A stretch of DNA of 64,000 nt from Draconibacterium sp. (lineage in GTDB: Bacteria > Bacteroidota > Bacteroidia > Bacteroidales > Prolixibacteraceae). Position numbers and translations under genes: made by a program. The stretch covers positions 62,001 to 126,000 of the forward strand of contig WOYV01000070.1 in assembly GCA_011620585.1 (NCBI GenBank), read 5' to 3'. Below the pieces are notes generated by a model. That model saw only the letters and a list, made by a program, of their open reading frames with translations. It was not told the DNA's origin and searched no databases. Shown piece after piece: positions 24,189 through 32,811 of this stretch (the stretch's first letter is position 1; each line of letters opens with the position of its first letter).

Positions 24189-25502
24189 ATGAAATCGAAC
24201 CGGAGAGAATTTATAAAAAATTCAGCCATCGCAACCGCTGCCGTGAGTGTAGCGCCAACACTTTTGAATGCCTGTGCATCGCCTGCCGAAAAGATAGGAG
24301 TGGCGCTGATTGGCTGTCGGTCGATGGGTTTTAACGACCTTCAAAGTTTTTTACGCGAAGAAAACAATACCGAATGTGTGGCCATTTGCGATGTGGACAG
24401 CAAGGTGTTGGAGCAGCGTGCAGCCGAGCTGGAGCAAACCACCGGGAAACGACCGCTTACCTTTAGCGATTTCAGGCAAGTACTCGACAACAAAGACGTT
24501 CAGGCGGTAATTATCGGAACACCCGACCACTGGCACGCCAATATGATGATCCTCGCCTTGCAGGCCGGAAAACATGTGTATGTCGAGAAACCGATGGGAC
24601 ACAGTATTGAGGAATGCCATGCAATGGTAGCCGCTCAAAAAGCGTATCCCAATTTAAAAGTACAGGTTGGCATGTGGCAGCGCAGTTCGAAGCACTGGTT
24701 CGAAGCTTCCGAAATAGTTCAATCAGGCTTGCTTGGAAGTGTTCATCTCGTTAAAGCATGGATTTACAAAGGCTACGACACGCCTTATCCTTCGCTTCCC
24801 GATTCGGAAGCGCCGGAATATATAGATTATAATATGTGGCTAGGGCCGGCGCCCAAACGTCGGTTTAATATGAATCGTTTTCACTATAATTTCCGCTGGT
24901 GGTGGGATTACGCCGGCGGCGCCATGACCGACTGGGGCGTGCACCTGCTCGATTTTGCCTTGCACGGGATGAATGCCGGAATGCCAACTTCGGTTACCCC
25001 GGGTGGCGGCATTTATTATCATCAGCCGGGTGCCATCGAAACCCCCGATATTCAACAGGCCATTTATGCGTATCCCACCCACACCATGATTTGGGAAGCC
25101 GGACTGAACCCGGGAATAGGCCCCTACCGGAAAGGACACGGTGTGGCTTTTGTGGGAGAGAAAGGCACACTGGTGGTGACACGCAATGGCTACGAGGTTT
25201 TACCCGACAACAGCAGCGAATTAAAAGGGCCGTTTTTTGAAGCCCGCTCACAAAAGGATTACGGCGACGGATTAGATGAACATGTCGAAAATTTTCTGGC
25301 AGCCATCCGAAAAGGGGAAAACTTGAATGCCCCGGTGGAAGTGGGAGCAAAAACAGCCATTATTTCTGAAATGGGAAATATTGCGTACCGTGTAGGCCAG
25401 CGCATCCATTGGAACGAGGAAAAACAGGCATTTGAAGAAGAGGCAGCGAATGACTTAATCCAACTAAATTATAACCCGGAGTGGCGCTTGCCCAAAGTAT
25501 AG
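24189..25502 (+). CDS. Second Gfo/Idh/MocA oxidoreductase, Tat-type leader
   Basis: Exported NAD(P)-dependent oxidoreductase of 437 residues, a distant paralogue of the one at 20770. The leader reads SNRREFIKNSAIATAAVSVA and ends in LLNAC, which combines a twin-arginine signal with a possible lipobox. The Rossmann start is IGVALIGCRSMGFNDL; the catalytic segment is EKPMGHSIEE after PDHWHANM; the second-domain motif is TDWGVHLLDFAL. A WWWDYAGGAMTDWG stretch is typical of the exported subfamily found in Bacteroidota and Planctomycetes. It is the last gene of the carbohydrate block and is followed by a GC-rich hairpin. Which sugar or keto-sugar it handles cannot be told from sequence. Confidence 0.87.
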   Translation: MKSNRREFIKNSAIATAAVSVAPTLLNACASPAEKIGVALIGCRSMGFNDLQSFLREENNTECVAICDVDSKVLEQRAAELEQTTGKRPLTFSDFRQVLDNKDVQAVIIGTPDHWHANMMILALQAGKHVYVEKPMGHSIEECHAMVAAQKAYPNLKVQVGMWQRSSKHWFEASEIVQSGLLGSVHLVKAWIYKGYDTPYPSLPDSEAPEYIDYNMWLGPAPKRRFNMNRFHYNFRWWWDYAGGAMTDWGVHLLDFALHGMNAGMPTSVTPGGGIYYHQPGAIETPDIQQAIYAYPTHTMIWEAGLNPGIGPYRKGHGVAFVGEKGTLVVTRNGYEVLPDNSSELKGPFFEARSQKDYGDGLDEHVENFLAAIRKGENLNAPVEVGAKTAIISEMGNIAYRVGQRIHWNEEKQAFEEEAANDLIQLNYNPEWRLPKV

Positions 25503-25517
25503 GCGGGTTGAATGGAG

Positions 25518-25545
25518 TGGGGGTTCAGGTTTGAGCCAGCCCCCA
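25518..25545 (+). terminator. Hairpin after the carbohydrate block
   Basis: TGGGGG and CCCCCA enclose an inner GGTT/AGCC pair. There is no T run, so termination is uncertain. The rest of the 25503-25817 gap is AT-rich and contains another inverted repeat, CGTATTTT/AAAATACG (25648-25678), and a 24-codon ORF at 25751-25825 that overlaps the next gene's start. Confidence 0.45.
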
Positions 25546-25817
25546 TGGTAGTTCTGTTGATAAATTGTGATGTTAAACAGCCGGACTGATTGCTTTTCTT
25601 TTTATCTTCGGAAAACTTTAATAACCAGCAACTAGTGACAACACTCCCGTATTTTATCCATAGCAGCACGAAAATACGAGATGTACAAAAAGACATAGTA
25701 ATATACCTCTTGTTTTTGAAACAAATAATTCAATAACAACTGAACGATCTATGAAAATAATATTCAAAATTGAACTTGCACAAAGGTTACCACCAATGGT
25801 GAATAAAAAAACTTACG

Positions 25818-26741
25818 ATGTTTGAAAAAGGAGATAAATATATTGACGAAGTAATTAGACCTCTATTACCTCACTCAAAACAAGGCACGTTTTTATCAAC
25901 GACAAATGATTTTACACTTGAATTATTTGCACCGGAGATATTTCTAAAAAGTATTTTTGATTTTCCATTTGAAAATGATTTGAATTTTATTCATTTCACA
26001 TCAATTTCTAATCTTTTTAATATTTTTAGGTCTAAAGCTATCTGGATGAAAGACTTGAATAGTCTTAAAGATAAAAGTGAATTTATATTTGCCAATTCCT
26101 ATCTTGATTATAAAAAATCTGAAAAACTAAAATCGAGAATCCTATCTTTATCACTATGCGAATTTTCTGAACAAACACTAACAAATAAATATATGTGGCA
26201 GAATTATGCCGACAATAAAAAAGGAATTTGTATAAAACTAAAACTCCATAAAAAAAGGGAAATACCTCCTTTCTTTTATCTTGGCAAGATCAATTATAGA
26301 AATGAAAATTTACCTATATCTGAATTGGTAGAATTGAAAAAAAGACACGACCAATTTAATGAGGATAACGATTTTACAATTTCAAACATTGATGAAATTT
26401 TATACTCTGTTTCAGCAATGTTTAAAAAAGATTGTTATCAGAACGAATATGAAGTCAGATTGATGAGATACATTCTTGATTCAAGCGAGCCACATAGAGG
26501 TGATACAATATGTCCAGTGGAATATTTATATGACGCTGACAAAAAAAAATATACATATTTCATGGAACTTCCCCTAAACAATCCAAATGAAAATTTTATA
26601 GCACCTCATATATCAATAGAAGAAATTTACATCGGAAGCAGTGTGGATAATATGGAATTTTACTACTTGAGAAATCTTATTTATGAAAAATATTCAACTC
26701 ACTTTATTGGTTGTAAACCGATTAATATATATAAGATGTAA
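25818..26741 (+). CDS. DUF2971 family protein in AT-rich DNA
   Basis: Protein of 307 residues without signal or membrane segment. Its order of motifs fits DUF2971: FIHFTSISNLFNIFRSKAIW and MKDLNSLKDKSEF near residues 70-100, LSLCEFSEQ, MWQNYADNKKGICIKLKL near 130, and KKDCYQNEYEVRLMRY near 215. The gene is clearly more AT-rich than its neighbours, with many Lys, Asn and Ile codons ending in A or T, which suggests recent transfer. DUF2971 proteins are scattered among mobile and defence-type loci, and the activity is not established. No partner gene, integrase or tRNA is next to it. A 24-codon ORF overlaps its start by eight bases and might be a remnant of a former upstream gene. Confidence 0.7.
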   Translation: MFEKGDKYIDEVIRPLLPHSKQGTFLSTTNDFTLELFAPEIFLKSIFDFPFENDLNFIHFTSISNLFNIFRSKAIWMKDLNSLKDKSEFIFANSYLDYKKSEKLKSRILSLSLCEFSEQTLTNKYMWQNYADNKKGICIKLKLHKKREIPPFFYLGKINYRNENLPISELVELKKRHDQFNEDNDFTISNIDEILYSVSAMFKKDCYQNEYEVRLMRYILDSSEPHRGDTICPVEYLYDADKKKYTYFMELPLNNPNENFIAPHISIEEIYIGSSVDNMEFYYLRNLIYEKYSTHFIGCKPINIYKM

Positions 26742-26891
26742 CCCGCAGGCGGTAACAAAGCGCTTATTTCAGAGAGTGGCTTGGTGGTGCGCCATCAGCG
26801 GATTCCCGCATCGTGTCATTCAGTTCTGTCTGGCACTCAATAATACAATTAGTTACTAATCAAAGCAACAATTTGAAATTTTATTTTTTAT

Positions 26892-27406
26892 ATGCTTGTT
26901 CGAAAAGTTTCAGAAAACGACAAGGAAGTACTCTTTCGCTATTTTCAGGGTCTGTCGCCGGAAACCCTGAAAAGATTTGGGACACATCCATTCGACGAAC
27001 ATATCGCTTATTTGATCTCAGGCGGAAATTATCAAAATTGCAGCGCCATTTGTCTTGATGATGACACTGTTGTTGCTTATTCGGTTGTTAAATCAGGTTA
27101 TGTTGGTGCAGACGTCGTAAGATACGCTAACTATCCAATTTCAATCGACTGTGAAAATGATTACACCTTAGCGCCTTCAGTAGCCGATGCGTATCAATCA
27201 AAGGGAGTGGAAGTTTAATGTTTGAACATATCGAACGGGATTTAAAAGCTTGCGGAGCGCGGAAAATTGTCCTTTGGGGAGGTGAGCAGTATACCAATGA
27301 AAAGGCTTTCAGGTTTTATTTAAAACACGGATTTCAAACACTTGGAGAATTTGAGCACAACGGCAGAAACCTGGATATGGTCAAGTATCTGAAAGAGGAA
27401 ATATAA
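26892..27406 (+). pseudogene. GNAT acetyltransferase split by a frameshift
   Basis: The first frame (26892-27218) has the GNAT N-terminus (MLVRKVSENDKEVLFRYFQG) and ends QSKGVEV. The second (27218-27406) continues MFEHIERDLKACGARKIVLW and KAFRFYLKHGFQTLGEFEHN. Read one base back at the junction, the sequence becomes QSKGSGSLMFEHIE, which restores the acetyl-CoA-binding QxxGxG motif at the right place. Full length would be about 171 residues, normal for GNAT enzymes that acetylate amines on small molecules or protein N-termini. Adding one G to the GGG run at about 27203 would repair it. The junction also contains A AAG GGA, a -1 slippery heptamer, so programmed shifting cannot be excluded, but mutation or a sequencing error is simpler. 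Confidence 0.72.
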
Positions 27407-27462
27407 ATTGGAAATTACAGAATAATTTGCTTTTTGAATTTTCCTAATTCAAGCGGAAGATA

Positions 27463-28509
27463 TTACAGTTTCAACTCTTCCAGCATTTCAATATACTGTG
27501 CGATACCGGACAGAATTTCACTTTTGAAAATAAATTCGTCGGCAGTGTGTGAACGCGCCGAATCGCCCGGGCCCATTTTAACCGAAGGGAAGGGAATAAT
27601 CGCCTGGTCGGAAGTGGTGGGCGAACCATAAATTCTCAGGCCCCGTTTTTTGGCAATTTGTGCAAAAGGATGTTCCCCGCTGATGCCTGAAGAGTTCAGA
27701 CGCACCGACCGGGGTTTTACTTCCGATTCGAGGAGTTCTTCGATGATTCGGGCGGCTTCCTTATTTGGATAAAATTCGTTGGTACGCACATCGGCTACAA
27801 AATGGCAGATATCAGGAACCACATTGTGCTGGGTACCCGCTTCGATTTGAGTAACCGAAACCTTTACTTTGCCAAGCACCGGCGAAACCCGTTCGAAATT
27901 ATAGGCCAGTAGTTTTTCAATATCCTGAATGGCTTTGTACAGCGCATTTTCGCCTTCCTCGCGGGCAGCGTGCCCCGAACGCCCGTGGGCGTAACAATCG
28001 AGCACCAAGAGGCCTTTTTCGGCAAGCGCAAGTTCCATCCGGGTGGGTTCGCCTACAATGGCAAATTGTACAGGTGCAATTTCAGGAAGTACGATTTCCA
28101 GCCCACGGCGGCCCGATATTTCTTCCTCAGCGGTGGCTGCAAATACGAGATTAAAGGGAAGATCATCGCGTTCGTAAAAATGTACAAAGGTTCCGAGCAA
28201 AGCAACAAGCGGGCCTCCTGCATCGTTGCTGCCCAGCCCAAATAATTTGTCGCCTTCTTCAATTGGCGAGAACGGATCTTTGGTATAAGCTTTTGCAGGT
28301 CGCACAGTATCGATATGAGAATTAAGCAATACGGTTGGCCGCTCAGCATTAAAAAACCTGTTGAATGCCCAGGTATTGTTTTCCCTGGTATGAAACGGAA
28401 TTTCCTCTTTTTGCAGAAAATTTCGCATAACTTCGGCAGCCCCGGCTTCTTCCTTGCTGAACGAAGGCGTTGCAATCAAGGTCTTTAACAGATCGATGTA
28501 CTTGCTCAT
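27463..28509 (-). CDS. argE: M20 deacylase, acetyl/succinylornithine type
   Basis: Metal-dependent amide hydrolase of 348 residues that probably frees ornithine from its N-acyl form in arginine synthesis; Bacteroidota often use the succinyl form. The start was moved to the ATG at 28509 (MSKYIDLLKTLIATPSFSKE). The two-metal M20 site is complete: LLNSHIDTV, GLGSNDAGG, AATAEEEISG with the catalytic Glu, the FAIVGEPT ligand region and a final RSHTADEFI. The small lid domain lies in the middle (GRSGHAAREEG). The length and the SNDAGG variant fit the Bacteroidota ArgE group, but DapE or a general M20 peptidase is possible. No other arg biosynthesis gene is adjacent, so the symbol is tentative. Confidence 0.72.
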   Translation of the reverse strand: MSKYIDLLKTLIATPSFSKEEAGAAEVMRNFLQKEEIPFHTRENNTWAFNRFFNAERPTVLLNSHIDTVRPAKAYTKDPFSPIEEGDKLFGLGSNDAGGPLVALLGTFVHFYERDDLPFNLVFAATAEEEISGRRGLEIVLPEIAPVQFAIVGEPTRMELALAEKGLLVLDCYAHGRSGHAAREEGENALYKAIQDIEKLLAYNFERVSPVLGKVKVSVTQIEAGTQHNVVPDICHFVADVRTNEFYPNKEAARIIEELLESEVKPRSVRLNSSGISGEHPFAQIAKKRGLRIYGSPTTSDQAIIPFPSVKMGPGDSARSHTADEFIFKSEILSGIAQYIEMLEELKL

Positions 28510-28643
28510 AAACTTATTATTCAGGGTGCAAATGTGGGAAAAATTCACAATTTTCAAAACATACTTTTATGAACACTTTTTTGTCTTCTTCTCAACTTTT
28601 CGTTCCTGTCTGTTATATTTGCCACAGAAAATAAAGAAACACC

Positions 28644-29882
28644 ATGTACGAAATACTCTTTTATGTCATTATTGGCATTTTGATTGCAGACTTTTTGTTC
28701 GAAAAATACCTCGACTACCTGAATACCACAAAATGGAGCGACAGGATTCCAGGGGAAGTAAAAGGAATTTACGACGAAGAAAAGTACGCCAAACAACAAG
28801 CCTATTCAAAAGAAAATCATCGTTTTGGAATGTGGACAAGCGCTTTTAGCATGTTACTCACATTGGCGATGTTCGTGTTTTTTGGTTTTGCTATACTCGA
28901 TAGCTGGGTGTGGGGCATCACTTCGAATTCGATTCTGGCCGCCCTGCTTTTCTTTGGGATCCTGATGTTCGCCTCCGACCTGGTCCACCTGCCCTTTTCG
29001 GTGTACGACACCTTTGTAATCGAAGAAAAATACGGGTTCAACAAAACAACACCCAAAACTTTTGTGCTCGATAAAATTAAAGGCTGGCTTGTTGGCGGTT
29101 TGATCGGCGGCGGTATCCTGGCCCTTATCATTTTTATATACCAGCAAACCGGAAGCCGCTTTTGGGTGTACGCCTGGTTAGTGGTTTCGGCATTTTCAAT
29201 ATTTATGGCCATGTTTTATTCGAACCTGATTGTACCGCTGTTTAATAAACAAAGGCCGCTCGAAGAAGGTGAGTTGCGCGATGCAATCAGCGCTTTTTCA
29301 ACTAAGGTTGGCTTTAAACTCGATAATATTTTTGTGATCGACGGATCGAAACGTTCCACCAAGGCAAATGCTTATTTTACCGGGCTGGGCGCTAAAAAGC
29401 GGATTGTGTTGTACGATACGCTGATTAAGGAAATGACGACCGAAGAAATTGTGGCAGTGCTGGCGCACGAAATCGGCCACAACAAAAAGAAACATGTGGT
29501 GCAGGGACTGCTGATTGGTTTGGCGCAAACCGGCTTTGTGTTGTTTATCTTTGGTTTGTTTATCGGTAATCCGGCGCTTAGTAAGGCGCTTGGAGTTGAT
29601 GAGCCTAACTTTCATATCGGTCTTATTGCATTCGGTGTGTTGTATTCGCCCATATCGTTTTTTACCGGCATTTTTATGAACCTGCTTTCGCGGAAGAACG
29701 AATACCAGGCCGACCGTTTTGCCGCCGAAAACTACCACCCCGAAGCTTTGGCATCGGCGCTGAAAAAACTTTCGGTCAATAACCTGACTAATTTGACACC
29801 GCACAAATGGTACGTATTTTTTAATTATTCACATCCAACCTTGCTGCAGCGACTGGATTACCTGAAGACTTTTGAGAAATAA
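28644..29882 (+). CDS. M48 zinc metalloprotease (Ste24/CAAX-like)
   Basis: Inner-membrane protease of 412 residues with about seven membrane segments. The zinc motif HEIGH starts at His275, and the third ligand Glu is in SRKNEYQADRFA about 65 residues later. The long N-terminal part (LDYLNTTKWSDRIPGEV, then FGMWTSAFSML) is that of Ste24/CAAX prenyl protease 1 homologues, which in bacteria take part in membrane-protein quality control; there is no prenylation in this host. It is monocistronic and faces away from the M20 gene. A -7-like TATATTTG (28614-28621) lies 22 bases before the start, without a good -33 partner. Confidence 0.9.
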   Translation: MYEILFYVIIGILIADFLFEKYLDYLNTTKWSDRIPGEVKGIYDEEKYAKQQAYSKENHRFGMWTSAFSMLLTLAMFVFFGFAILDSWVWGITSNSILAALLFFGILMFASDLVHLPFSVYDTFVIEEKYGFNKTTPKTFVLDKIKGWLVGGLIGGGILALIIFIYQQTGSRFWVYAWLVVSAFSIFMAMFYSNLIVPLFNKQRPLEEGELRDAISAFSTKVGFKLDNIFVIDGSKRSTKANAYFTGLGAKKRIVLYDTLIKEMTTEEIVAVLAHEIGHNKKKHVVQGLLIGLAQTGFVLFIFGLFIGNPALSKALGVDEPNFHIGLIAFGVLYSPISFFTGIFMNLLSRKNEYQADRFAAENYHPEALASALKKLSVNNLTNLTPHKWYVFFNYSHPTLLQRLDYLKTFEK

Positions 29883-30035
29883 ATCAATTTCATCTATTTG
29901 GCATGAACATTTCAATGTTTTATTTGCTTCATTAAGAGTTCAATACTAATTAAATGCGCTCTTGGTAAGTGGCAGTATTTAATTTACTGCTTGCTGAAAT
30001 ACTTAATTCTTTGTTTCAATTTAAATGATTAAAAT

Positions 30036-30524
30036 ATGAAAGCACTTCTTGTCGTTTTAATCGCCATTTCTCTATTCTCCTGTTCGCCAGGTTCCAGCAA
30101 CGAAGCACTTTTAAAAAACCAAATCGACAGTTTGCAAACAAAATTATCGGAGTCTTATAAACCCGAATTGGGAGAATTAATGACTAATATTCAAGCACAT
30201 CATGCTAAACTGTGGTATGCCGGTCAGTATCAAAACTGGAAACTGGCTGATTACGAAATCAAGGAACTTCAGGAAATAGTTGAAAACATAAAAAAATACA
30301 ATTCGGATAGGAATGAAGTAAAGCTAATTGGTATGGTTCAAGGCCCGCTCACACAGGTTTCAAACTCTATTCAAAATCGAAATTCAAAACAGTTTGAAGA
30401 TAATTTTACCACGCTTACAAAAACGTGTAATGCCTGTCACCTGGCAACCAAATACGAATTTAATGTGGTGAAAATCCCTGAAGGACAAATGTTTAGTAAC
30501 CAGGACTTTAAACCTTCAAACTAA
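30036..30524 (+). CDS. Lipoprotein with one heme-binding CxxCH motif
   Basis: Predicted lipoprotein of 162 residues (signal MKALLVVLIAISLFSC, lipidated Cys in LFSC). The body is mostly helical, with YAGQYQNWKLADYEIKELQE, and near the C-terminus has TKTCNACHLATKYEF, a CNACH heme c motif. One heme on a helical body recalls the cytochrome c' group. A His that could be the second ligand is in IQAHHAKLW. The stop is followed directly by the ATG of a DoxX protein, so the two are translationally coupled and probably work together. The pairing suggests a membrane-bound redox or sensing unit. No cytochrome maturation gene is present in the window. Confidence 0.75.
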   Translation: MKALLVVLIAISLFSCSPGSSNEALLKNQIDSLQTKLSESYKPELGELMTNIQAHHAKLWYAGQYQNWKLADYEIKELQEIVENIKKYNSDRNEVKLIGMVQGPLTQVSNSIQNRNSKQFEDNFTTLTKTCNACHLATKYEFNVVKIPEGQMFSNQDFKPSN

Positions 30525-30965
30525 ATGTTTGACCGATTTCTAAATACCGATACAAGGAAGACAACTATTCTCATCCGTGTTATGGTAGGAGTTGTATTTC
30601 TCTCCGAGGGCTTGCAGAAATTTATTTTTCCTGTGCTGCGTGGTGCAGGCCGCTTCGAAGCAATCGGACTTCCGGCACCTCAATTTCTGGGCTATTTTGT
30701 CGGCACCTTTGAAGCGGTTTGTGGATTGCTGTTGTTAATTGGCTTTTTAACGCGGTTTGTTTCTGTTCCCTTAATTGTTATTATGGTAGTTGCAATTTCA
30801 ACTACCAAGTTGGAAATATTGGCTGATAAAGGATTTTGGGAAATGATGCATGCCGCCCGAACCGATTTTTCTATGTTGCTCGGAAGTATTTTTCTTCTCT
30901 TTCGGGGTGGTGGAAACTGGTCGCTTGACTTGCTGCTTTGGAAATTGCGAAATAGTAGAGAATAA
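30525..30965 (+). CDS. DoxX family membrane protein
   Basis: Inner-membrane protein of 146 residues with four hydrophobic segments. The family signature is seen in ILIRVMVGVVFLSEGLQKFI near the start, then GTFEAVCGLLLLIGFLTRF, and TDFSMLLGSIFLLFRG near the end. DoxX proteins are widespread and have been linked to oxidative stress complexes, thiosulfate:quinone oxidoreductase subunits and other redox functions; none can be fixed from sequence alone. The ATG directly follows the stop of the heme lipoprotein. The C-terminus ends 29 bases before the MFS transporter GTG start, so a three-gene transcript is plausible. Confidence 0.85.
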   Translation: MFDRFLNTDTRKTTILIRVMVGVVFLSEGLQKFIFPVLRGAGRFEAIGLPAPQFLGYFVGTFEAVCGLLLLIGFLTRFVSVPLIVIMVVAISTTKLEILADKGFWEMMHAARTDFSMLLGSIFLLFRGGGNWSLDLLLWKLRNSRE

Positions 30966-30994
30966 ATTCTCATTTCGTTTCTTAACTTTCAGGA

Positions 30995-32245
30995 GTGAAT
31001 ACTCTTGTAAAAGACAGGCAATACTACAAATTCAGTTTGTACGGCTTTTTGAAGAACCTGCGTTTCTTCGATGCCTTTTTTATTCTTTTCCTGGTAGAGA
31101 AGGGGTTACCGTATACTCAAATTGGGATTTTGTACGCGGTTCGCGAAATTGTGATCAATGTGCTGGAAGTGCCATCGGGATTTGTTGCCGATGCTTATGG
31201 CCGTAAAAATGCCTTGCTCGGGTCGTTTCTGGCCTACATTGTTTCCTTTGCCCTCTTTTATTTCTCGGGTAATTTTAACCTTTTTCTGATGGCGTTTGTA
31301 TTTTACGGAATCGGCGATGCTTTTCGCACCGGCACACACAAAGCCATGATTATGGATTACCTGAAAATCAAGCGCTGGGAAGACCAAAAGTTTGATTATT
31401 ACGGGCACACACGCTCGTGGTCGCAAATGGGTTCGGCAGTTTCTTCTTTACTTGCAGGAGTGTTGGTTTTTTATACCGGAAATTATACCAACGTCTTTTT
31501 GTATTCCATCGTTCCCTACCTTGTCAATTTCGGACTGATTCTATCCTATCCCCGGCAACTAAATTATTCGAGCGGCCACAAAAGCAAAATCAGTCATTTC
31601 AATTTTACGGATACCATAAAATCCTTTTTCAGGGTAATCCGGTATAAAAGCGTGATTCGGATTATCAATACAACTTCGGTGCATTCGGCTTATCTGAAAG
31701 CTGTAAAAGATTATATCCAGGTTTTGATGGTTCATGTTGTGGCCTTGGTTCCGCTTTTTGCCACCTCGGAACCCGGGAAGAAAAACGGACTTTTTATCGG
31801 AATTATATACTTTATGATTTACCTGCTTACGTCAAAGGCTTCGGCAGTTTCGTCGCGCTTTTCGCGAAGGGACAAAAGCAATATTGCGTTCGTAACTTTA
31901 CTAATCGGTTTTGGTTTGGGGACATTCAGCGGCGTGTTTTACCTGGCCGATATCAGGGTGCTGGCGCTTATTGCCTTTGTGGGGGTCTTCATCATCGAAA
32001 ATATCAGAAAACCAATTCTTACCGGTTACATTGCCGACGAAGTCCCGAATAACATTCTGGCATCGGTTATTTCGGCACAATCGCTTGTGCAAACGATTAT
32101 GACTGCTGTTTTTGCGGTTGTCTTTGGTTTCCTGGCCGATCAGTTCAGCATTGGCGTTGCGCTGGTGACTGTTTCCCTGGCTCTCGCAGCGGTTTCTGTT
32201 TTGTTAAAGTTGACAGCCTTGCCAAAAGTTAATTCCCTTTTCTGA
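30995..32245 (+). CDS. MFS transporter
   Basis: Inner-membrane carrier of 416 residues with twelve predicted helices. The start is GTG, placed directly after AGGA. The family motif between helices 2 and 3 appears as VPSGFVADAYGRKNALL. The domain begins with FKNLRFFDAFF-like residues (FLKNLRFFDAFFILF), a pattern common to drug or metabolite MFS carriers of Bacteroidota and Firmicutes. The central loop contains a charged stretch before helix 7. The substrate is unknown. It lies close behind the heme lipoprotein/DoxX pair and may share their transcript, but no functional link is visible in the protein itself. Confidence 0.85.
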   Translation: MNTLVKDRQYYKFSLYGFLKNLRFFDAFFILFLVEKGLPYTQIGILYAVREIVINVLEVPSGFVADAYGRKNALLGSFLAYIVSFALFYFSGNFNLFLMAFVFYGIGDAFRTGTHKAMIMDYLKIKRWEDQKFDYYGHTRSWSQMGSAVSSLLAGVLVFYTGNYTNVFLYSIVPYLVNFGLILSYPRQLNYSSGHKSKISHFNFTDTIKSFFRVIRYKSVIRIINTTSVHSAYLKAVKDYIQVLMVHVVALVPLFATSEPGKKNGLFIGIIYFMIYLLTSKASAVSSRFSRRDKSNIAFVTLLIGFGLGTFSGVFYLADIRVLALIAFVGVFIIENIRKPILTGYIADEVPNNILASVISAQSLVQTIMTAVFAVVFGFLADQFSIGVALVTVSLALAAVSVLLKLTALPKVNSLF

Positions 32246-32416
32246 AACAGTCCTTATTTGTGATAGTTGTATTCAGTTTTTGGTTGCAATAGATAGTGTG
32301 CCGGGAGTGGATGAATTACTGCGATTTTGGACTCGGTTGCTTTTAAAGGGCGCCCATTTGGAAGCCTTTTTTTGATTTAAGCCTAATTCCGTATCTTGAA
32401 AGCAAATAATACGAAT

Positions 32417-32689
32417 ATGAAAACTGAAGCTTCATCGCCCGACGAATATGTTTCGCTTTTGCCCGAAGAGCGGAAAGCCCCGGTGCAGAAACTCCGTGAA
32501 ATAATGCAGCATAATTTGCCCGATGGATATGAAGAAACCAAACACTCGAAGACGAAACTGGACATGGGAAAGAGTTGTATCCGGTTTAAAAAAACCGGCC
32601 AGATTCCTTATGAACTGATTGGCGAACTGGTGCAAAAAATTTCGCCGCAGAAATGGATCAAAATGTACGGGGAGAATTTGAGACATTAA
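32417..32689 (+). CDS. DUF1801-like protein, shortened internally
   Basis: Protein of 90 residues; the ATG at 32417 is preferred over the TTG at 32396. It begins as YdhG/DUF1801-type proteins do (SPDEYVSLLPEERKAPVQKL) and ends as one Bacteroidota branch does (KTKLDMGKSCIRFKK, then IPYELIGELVQKISPQKWIK). From memory of that branch, about 60 residues carrying the YGMxxY-type core and several aromatic positions belong between GYEE and KTKLDMG. They are missing here without breaking the frame. It may be a nonfunctional deletion form. DUF1801 proteins have a SufE-like or iron-binding-like fold with unclear function. The gene stands alone before cinA. Confidence 0.6.
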   Translation: MKTEASSPDEYVSLLPEERKAPVQKLREIMQHNLPDGYEETKHSKTKLDMGKSCIRFKKTGQIPYELIGELVQKISPQKWIKMYGENLRH

Positions 32690-32811
32690 TTACTCATTTG
32701 TTTTTTCAGTCATCAAAGCTTTGAAAAACTCCCTATTTCCAATCCAGATTATTATTTTTGGGCTTCGAAAAAATACTTCCGACTTCAACTTCGGACTTTA
32801 TACTTTTTAAA

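Noticed and set aside
25751-25825. 24-codon ORF before DUF2971 as a gene
   Set aside because: Too short and unrecognised to call a gene; recorded only as an overlap worth checking.
27195-27220. Firm claim of programmed -1 frameshifting
   Set aside because: The heptamer fits, but no strong downstream stem was found, and a single lost G explains the break more simply.
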